This document shows positions 59,807 through 64,000 of a stretch of 64,000 bases of DNA, piece by piece. The position numbers and the translations under genes are program-made. The DNA comes from Methylobacteriaceae bacterium (GTDB lineage Bacteria; Pseudomonadota; Alphaproteobacteria; Rhizobiales; Beijerinckiaceae), in contig JACKJE010000012.1 of the NCBI GenBank assembly GCA_020638135.1, positions 1 through 64,000 of the forward strand, written 5' to 3'. The notes beneath the pieces were generated by a model. The model ran no database searches. It had not been told where the DNA came from and saw only the letters and a program-made list of their open reading frames with translations. Each line of letters opens with the position of its first letter. The first letter of the stretch is position 1.

Positions 59807-59925
59807 CCCTCCCCCCTTGTGGGGAGGGTTAGGGTGGGGGGTCCGGGAAACTCGCGACGAACGACAGCTGAATTTTCAGCAAATCTCGCGAGGCTCCCCG
59901 ACCCCCTCCCCACAAGGGGGAGGGG
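59807..59925. repeat. Inverted CCCTCCCC/GGGGAGGG intergenic repeat pair
   Basis: Left CCCTCCCCCCTTGTGGGGAG (59807-59826) and right CCCTCCCCACAAGGGGGAGG (59905-59924) are near-perfect reverse complements, 76 bases apart, at the junction of the convergent transporter and HupE genes. Confidence 0.8.
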
Positions 59926-59934
59926 AGAGAGCCC

Positions 59935-60522
59935 TCAAATCCACCCGGCCAGCAGCCCGACGCCGGCAGCCGCCATGGCCGCGCCGCCGATACGCACGGC
60001 GCGCATCGAGGCGAGACGTCCGGCGCCGAGGCCGAGCGCAATACCCGCTCCATGCAACGCAGCCGTGGCGATCATGAAGCCCGCCGCATAGGCCACGCCC
60101 GACGCGCCCGCCGGCATTTCCGCGCCATGCGCCTGGCCATGGAAGATCGCGAAGAAGCCGACGAGGCCAGCCGCAAGCCCGACCGGCAGGGCGACGCCGG
60201 CCGCCAGGATCGCGCCGAAGACCACGACCGACAGCGCAATGCCCGTCTCGACATGGGGCAAACCGACGCTATTCATGCCGAGCGCGCCGCCCAGCGCCAT
60301 CAATGTCACGAAGGTTGCGGGCACAGCCCAGACCGCGCGCCCGCCGAGATGAGCGGCGAACAGACCAACCGCCACCATGGCCAGCAAATGATCGAGCCCA
60401 CCGAGCGGATGGATGAAACCATGGACAATGCCCTGCGCGTCGCCATGGCCAGTGTGCGCCAGCGCCGGTGCGGTCGCGCCGAGGACTACGAGAGCGGCGG
60501 CGGCAATCGGGTTCGCCTTCAT
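59935..60522 (-). CDS. HupE/UreJ-family membrane protein
   Basis: 195 residues from MKANPIAAAALVVLGATAPA; Met 60528 or 60543 are alternatives. A cleavable signal APALAHTGHG is followed by the family motif GFIHPLGGLDHLLAMVAVGL (HPxxGxDHxxxM, a probable Ni2+ site), then VVFGAILAAGVALPVGLAAG and FGFxAIFHG-like GFFAIFHGQAHGAEM, with six helices in total. HupE/UreJ proteins let Ni2+ (or Co2+) cross the membrane for hydrogenase or urease. Neither enzyme is encoded here, so the metal user lies elsewhere. Confidence 0.9.
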   Translation of the reverse strand: MKANPIAAAALVVLGATAPALAHTGHGDAQGIVHGFIHPLGGLDHLLAMVAVGLFAAHLGGRAVWAVPATFVTLMALGGALGMNSVGLPHVETGIALSVVVFGAILAAGVALPVGLAAGLVGFFAIFHGQAHGAEMPAGASGVAYAAGFMIATAALHGAGIALGLGAGRLASMRAVRIGGAAMAAAGVGLLAGWI

Positions 60523-60651
60523 CGACATTCTCCATTGGGCCAAATCAACATGTGGCGGAAGGCTAGAGCAATTCGCATCGGTGGAGCTAGGGGCCAGCGC
60601 AAAGTCGGCGCCTTATTTGCGGGCGCCGACGCGACTGCTGGCCAGTTTCCG

Positions 60652-60669
60652 TTCGTTATTCCAAACGAA
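60652..60669. promoter_or_regulatory. Candidate operator of the XRE-cupin regulator
   Basis: TTCGTT-N6-AACGAA, 41 bases upstream of the start, followed by a TATAAT -10 match at 60676-60681. Location fits autoregulation. Confidence 0.5.
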
Positions 60670-60709
60670 ATTGTCTATAATCCCGAACGATCGGATCGGC
60701 GGGAGCGGC

Positions 60710-61327
60710 ATGGGCGTCGAGGGCAAGGACAAGCAGAAGGCGCTGGAGGCGGGCGCGCAGGTCGTCTCGGGCCAGCTTGGCCGCACCGTGCAGCGCCTGC
60801 GCAAGGCCTACAATCTGTCGCTGTCCGATCTCTCGGAGCAATCCGGCGTCGCGAAATCCATCATCTCGCAGATCGAGCGCAACGAGACCAATCCGACGCT
60901 CTCGACCATCTGGCGCCTGTCGCAGGCGCTCGACGTATCGATCGAGCGGGTGCTGCAGGGCGCCGAGGACGAGCCCTTCGTCGAGAAGTCGTCACGCGGC
61001 GACACGCCGATTCTCGTGTCCGAGGACGGCAAGTGCAAGCTCGCCATCACCGGCTGGATCAAGACGGTCGAATGGCTGCAATGGTACGATTTCACCGCCG
61101 CGCCCGGCGGCGTGCTCGCCTCCGATCCGCACCAGCGCGGCTCCGTCGAATGCCTGTCGGTGATTTCGGGCGAATTGGAAGTGGAAGTCGCCGGCGTGAT
61201 CGAGACCGCGGTCGCCGGCGAAACCCTGCGCTACCGCTGCGACCGCCCGCACATCATCCGCAACCGCTCGGGCAAACCAGCGCATGCGACGATGGTCTGC
61301 ATCTTGAAGGCCGCGGTGATGGAGTGA
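60710..61327 (+). CDS. XRE-family regulator with C-terminal cupin domain
   Basis: 205 residues from MGVEGKDKQKALEAGAQVVS. HTH: LRKAYNLSLSDLSEQSGVAK followed by SIISQIERNETNPTLSTIWR; linker; then a cupin_2 barrel with RGSVECLSVISGELEVEVAG and GETLRYRCDRPHIIRNRSGK. The arrangement is that of PuuR/SinR-like small-molecule sensing repressors. A TATAAT promoter and an inverted repeat precede it. It is divergent from the HupE gene; whether it controls it is unknown. Confidence 0.92.
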   Translation: MGVEGKDKQKALEAGAQVVSGQLGRTVQRLRKAYNLSLSDLSEQSGVAKSIISQIERNETNPTLSTIWRLSQALDVSIERVLQGAEDEPFVEKSSRGDTPILVSEDGKCKLAITGWIKTVEWLQWYDFTAAPGGVLASDPHQRGSVECLSVISGELEVEVAGVIETAVAGETLRYRCDRPHIIRNRSGKPAHATMVCILKAAVME

Positions 61328-61351
61328 TCGAGCGACGGGACCGCGAACCTT

Positions 61352-61390
61352 CATCCTGAGGAGCGCCTGAAAGGCGCGTCTCGAAGGATG
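61352..61390 (+). repeat. Dispersed hairpin repeat family A, copy 6
   Basis: CATCCTGAGGAGC, inner arms GCGCCT/AGGCGC, GCGTCTCGAAGGATG. Confidence 0.88.
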
Positions 61391-61412
61391 GCCGAGGCTC
61401 GAAACGCTGGAT

Positions 61413-61457
61413 CATGCTTCGAGACGCGATGCTGCGCATCGCTCCTCAGCATGAAGG
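61413..61457 (-). repeat. Dispersed hairpin repeat family A, copy 7 (inverted, paired with copy 6)
   Basis: Reverse complement reads CATGCTGAGGAGC, inner arms GCGATGC/GCATCGC, GCGTCTCGAAGCATG. Twenty-two bases separate it from copy 6. Confidence 0.88.
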
Positions 61458-61484
61458 CGTGTATGGATGGCGCGAAGCTCCCTA

Positions 61485-61622
61485 CCTCCCCGCTCGCGGG
61501 GAGGTCGCAATGCGCAAGCATTGCGGGTGGGGCTCGATTGCCGCTGTCGGAAACTAGCGCGCCGATGCCCGACCGTCCCCACCCGTCGCCTGCGGCGCCA
61601 CCCTCCCTGCAAGCGGGGAGGG
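61485..61622. repeat. Complex intergenic repeat with several hairpins
   Basis: Contains CCTCCCCGCTCGCGGGGAGG (61485-61504), a stem GCAATGC/GCATTGC (61507-61524) and, at the far end, CCCACCC...CACCCTCCCTGCAAGCGGG as the inverted counterpart. With copies 6 and 7 it fills the 302 bases between the convergent regulator and MetE-like genes; no gene is seen. Confidence 0.7.
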
Positions 61623-61629
61623 AAAACCG

Positions 61630-62646
61630 TCACGCCCCTCTCAGCAACCGCGCGCCCGCCCCCAGCGCCGCGAGCTTGCCTTCCGCCACGCCGCGCGGCA
61701 GCGGCGCGAGGCCGCAATTCGTCGAGCATTGCAGGCGCTCGGCGTCCGCATGCCGCATCGCCTCGCGCATGACGGCGGCGACCTCTTCCGGCGTCTCGAT
61801 CCGGCTCGTCGCGACATCGATCGCGCCGACGAGGATCTGCTTGTCGGGCAGGAGTCGGATCAGCGAGATCGGAACCTTCGAACCCGCGCATTCCAGCGAC
61901 ACGCCCCCGATGGACGACTTGTTGAGCGCGGGAAAAATAGCCTCGTACTGCCGCCATTCCTCGCCCAGCGTCTCCTTCCACTTGATGTTGGCCTCGATGC
62001 CGTAGCCGTAGCAGATGTGCACGGCCGTCTCGCACTTGAGGCCCGCGATCGCCGCCTCCAGCGCCGGCACGCCCCAATCCACCACCTCGCCCATGAACAC
62101 GTTGAACGCCGGCTCGTCGAACTGGATGACGTCGACGCCGAGGGCTTCCAGCTCGCGCGCTTCTTCGTTCAAGGCGCGTGCGAAAGCCATCGCCATGTCG
62201 GCGCGGCGCCCATAATGCCCGTCGGCGATGGTGTCGCAGATCGTCATCGGGCCCGGCAGCGTGAATTTCAGCTTGCACTTCGTGTGCTCGCGCGCAACCG
62301 CCGCTTCCTTCGCGTGGACCGCTTGCTTGCGTCTGATCGGCGCCGTCACGGTCGGCACCTCGACGACATAGCGATTGTTGCGAATGCCCATCGCCGTCTT
62401 CTTGTTCCAGTCGATGCCCTCTATCTGTTCGAGAAAGCCGTGCACGAAATGGATGCGCGACTGCTCGCCGTCGCCGACGATGTCGATGCCGTAGTCCTCC
62501 TGTAGCTTCAGCCACAGCAGCGTCGCATCGCGCTTCAGCCGGTCGAGCGCGGCGCCTTCCGCGCGCCATGCGCCCCAGAGTTTTTCGGGCTCGGCGAGCC
62601 ATGCCGGCTTCGGCAGGCTGCCGGCGATCGTCGTCGGAAACTTCAC
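61630..62646 (-). CDS. MetE-like cobalamin-independent methionine synthase family protein (short form)
   Basis: 338 residues, matching only the C-terminal catalytic barrel of MetE. MKFPTTIAGSLPKPAWLAEP starts the barrel; zinc ligands are in ETAVHICYGYGIEANIKWKE (His-Cys), SLECAGSKVP (Glu-Cys region) and ERLQCSTNCGLAPLPRGV (final Cys). FTLPGPMTICDTIADGHYG and VIQFDEPAFNVF are conserved substrate-side loops. Short forms of this kind (about 340 residues) are found in many alphaproteobacteria and act as alternative methyltransferases with an unidentified donor. Intact gene. Confidence 0.9.
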   Translation of the reverse strand: MKFPTTIAGSLPKPAWLAEPEKLWGAWRAEGAALDRLKRDATLLWLKLQEDYGIDIVGDGEQSRIHFVHGFLEQIEGIDWNKKTAMGIRNNRYVVEVPTVTAPIRRKQAVHAKEAAVAREHTKCKLKFTLPGPMTICDTIADGHYGRRADMAMAFARALNEEARELEALGVDVIQFDEPAFNVFMGEVVDWGVPALEAAIAGLKCETAVHICYGYGIEANIKWKETLGEEWRQYEAIFPALNKSSIGGVSLECAGSKVPISLIRLLPDKQILVGAIDVATSRIETPEEVAAVMREAMRHADAERLQCSTNCGLAPLPRGVAEGKLAALGAGARLLRGA

Positions 62647-62752
62647 GGGCGCTCCTCTTTCGGGCCCGCGAAGATGCAGCGCTTCGCGTCGCGGCGCAAT
62701 CTGTTATGAGAGCGGCCTGCGCCTGCCGCGCAGTTCGCCCCCGGGATATGAC

Positions 62753-63937
62753 TTGCGCGAAGCCGCCCCAAACACCGGCGCCTCGGCGTCCCGCCTCGCC
62801 GCGTTGAACCTTCTGGTCTTCGCGCCGATCGGCGTGCAATTGCCGTTTCTGCCATTGTGGTACGCCAGCATCGGCTTCGCCGCCGAATCGATCGCGCTGA
62901 TCCAGGGCGCGACGCCGATCGCGCGCTTTCTCGCCAATCTGCTCGTTCCGCCGCTCGCCGACCGCAAGGGCGCGGCCGCGCGCCTGCTCGCGCTCTGCGG
63001 TCTCGGCATGACGGTCGTAAGCCTCTGCGCCGGCCTCGTGCAACCCGCCTACACGCTCGTCTTTATCTGTATCGTCGCCAGCGCTTTCGGCCAGGGACCG
63101 ATGATCGCGCTGACCGACGCCATCGTGCTGCGCGAGGCGCGCCGCCGCGTGGTGGCGGGCGAGCGCCCGCTCGACTATGGCGTCGTGCGCGGCGCAGGAT
63201 CGGTAAGTGTCCTTTTGCTGATGATGGCCGGCGGCTGGTTCGTCGGCCTCTTCCCGCCCGATACGATGATCTTCGTCATCTCCGGCGTGATGGCGCTTGC
63301 CGCCGCCGGCGTTTTCCTGCTCGCGCCGAAGGACTCGCGCGCCAACGGCGACGGCGCGACGGTGAAACTCGAAAAGATCGCGCGGCCGCGCGTCGTCATT
63401 TTCGTCGTGCTCGGCGGCGCGCTGATTCAGGCGAGCCACGCCGTCGTCTACACGTTCGGCTCCATCGCCTTTCGCGCGCAAGGGCACAGCGATCTGATGA
63501 TCGGCCTGCTCTGGGCCGTCGGCGTCGCGACCGAAATCGCCTTCTTCCTCGCCTCCAACCGCTTCGGTGGCGCGAGCCGCGCCTACGGCCTGCTGATCGC
63601 CGGCGCGCTGTTCGCGATTCTGCGTTGGCTCGTCATGGCCTCGACAACCAGCGTGACGCTGGTCTTCCTCGCGCAGGCGCTGCACGCCTTCAGTTTCGCG
63701 GCCACGCATCTCGGCTCGATCTTCGCGCTCACGCGTCTCGTCGGCGAAACGCGGCGCGCGCAGGCGCAGGGATGGATCTCCGGCGCCAATGCGCTGTCGA
63801 CCGCGCTCGTCTCCGTCGTGAGCGGGCATTTGTGGAAGGCCTACGGGCTGCACGCCTATCTCTTCATGTGCGGCGTCGCCGCGCTAGGCCTAGGCCTTGC
63901 GCTCGCAGCGGCGCTCGATCCGCGCAGGGACGATTAG
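62753..63937 (+). CDS. Major facilitator superfamily transporter
   Basis: 394 residues. A TTG start at 62753 is taken because no ATG is in frame before the first helix. Twelve membrane helices, for example LAALNLLVFAPIGVQLPFLP, ATPIARFLANLLVPPLADRK (with the MFS loop D-R-K), LLALCGLGMTVVSLCAGLV, VSVLLLMMAGGWFVGLFPPD, VVIFVVLGGALIQASHAVVY and LHAYLFMCGVAALGLGLALA. The sequence groups with the MFS_1-like/LacY-like nucleoside-type and phenylpropionate permeases. Substrate unknown. It is divergent from the MetE-like gene. Confidence 0.88.
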   Translation: MREAAPNTGASASRLAALNLLVFAPIGVQLPFLPLWYASIGFAAESIALIQGATPIARFLANLLVPPLADRKGAAARLLALCGLGMTVVSLCAGLVQPAYTLVFICIVASAFGQGPMIALTDAIVLREARRRVVAGERPLDYGVVRGAGSVSVLLLMMAGGWFVGLFPPDTMIFVISGVMALAAAGVFLLAPKDSRANGDGATVKLEKIARPRVVIFVVLGGALIQASHAVVYTFGSIAFRAQGHSDLMIGLLWAVGVATEIAFFLASNRFGGASRAYGLLIAGALFAILRWLVMASTTSVTLVFLAQALHAFSFAATHLGSIFALTRLVGETRRAQAQGWISGANALSTALVSVVSGHLWKAYGLHAYLFMCGVAALGLGLALAAALDPRRDD

Positions 63938-64000
63938 TTCCGATGCATGCAGGAATAGACGCGGATCATCTCGCGCGTCTCGCGTGGAACGGCGCGTTGC
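63934..64000 (-). CDS. Possible 3' end of a gene entering from the right edge
   Basis: An open minus-strand frame runs from the window edge to TAA at 63934, ending REMIRVYSCMHRN. It is convergent with and overlaps the last codons of the MFS gene by four bases. Only 21 residues are visible, so this is weak; no family can be assigned. Confidence 0.3.
   Translation of the reverse strand, partial: QRAVPRETREMIRVYSCMHRN

Noticed and set aside
60505..60709. The spacer between hupE and the XRE-cupin gene as a nickel or cobalamin riboswitch
   Set aside because: No recognisable conserved core; only a short inverted repeat and a TATAAT box are seen.

Overview
The window looks like chromosomal DNA of a GC-rich alphaproteobacterium, most likely order Hyphomicrobiales (Rhizobiales). 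The evidence is the CckA-type hybrid kinase with a TTAA-N7-TTAA CtrA box beside it, the alphaproteobacterial SOS box (GAAC-N7-GAAC) at recA, the Omp25/31-type porin, the one-cysteine DksA, and several dispersed palindromic repeat families. I cannot name a genus from the sequence.

Layout. 1-7030: oxidoreductase (cut by the window edge), broken alpha/beta hydrolase, murI, trmJ, a TadG-like vWA pilus protein, a Baeyer-Villiger-type monooxygenase and a small GIY-YIG gene enclosed by inverted repeats. 7058-17169: cckA, a fliO-like gene, dksA, dimeric isocitrate dehydrogenase, an enoyl-CoA hydratase remnant, a porin and a second, monomeric isocitrate dehydrogenase. 17330-22514: an arsenic/metal resistance island (arsR, ArsP/YraQ-type permease, mini-thioredoxin, HMA-CDF transporter, second arsR, arsC, acr3, arsH). 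22648-27303: secreted protein, ClC channel with CBS domains, XRE regulator, alcohol dehydrogenase-like protein, small membrane protein. 27355-29812: an IS1595-family element carrying a trypsin-like protease and a 59-residue protein, inserted into the SOS box of recA. 29913-45000: recA, alaS, a cyclic-nucleotide-gated K+ channel, TetR/FAD-monooxygenase pair, M48 peptidase, Usp, MoxR ATPase, HNH, cytochrome c, CoxE-like vWA protein, SDR/TetR pair. 45220-49726: epoxide hydrolase-like protein, FmdB zinc ribbon, lipoprotein, and a DUF2975 gene split by an IS1380-family element next to its XRE partner. 49780-64000: SixA phosphatase, YcjX/YcjF pair, GGDEF protein, glycosyltransferase/LpxH-like pair, SDR, DMT exporter, HupE/UreJ, XRE-cupin regulator, MetE-like protein and an MFS transporter.

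About one third of the genes need one or more single-base frame corrections to read through. These include genes expected to be essential (murI) and long conserved enzymes (monomeric IDH). Many shifts compensate each other within a few dozen bases, so most are probably sequence errors, although some loci (the hydrolase at 986, the enoyl-CoA hydratase remnant, the IS1380 transposase) may be truly decayed. Both insertion sequences can be removed on paper to restore the ancestral sequence exactly. The most unusual items are the repeat-enclosed GIY-YIG cassette with its covarying hairpin repeat family, and the IS1595 element that split the recA SOS box and partly rebuilt it.
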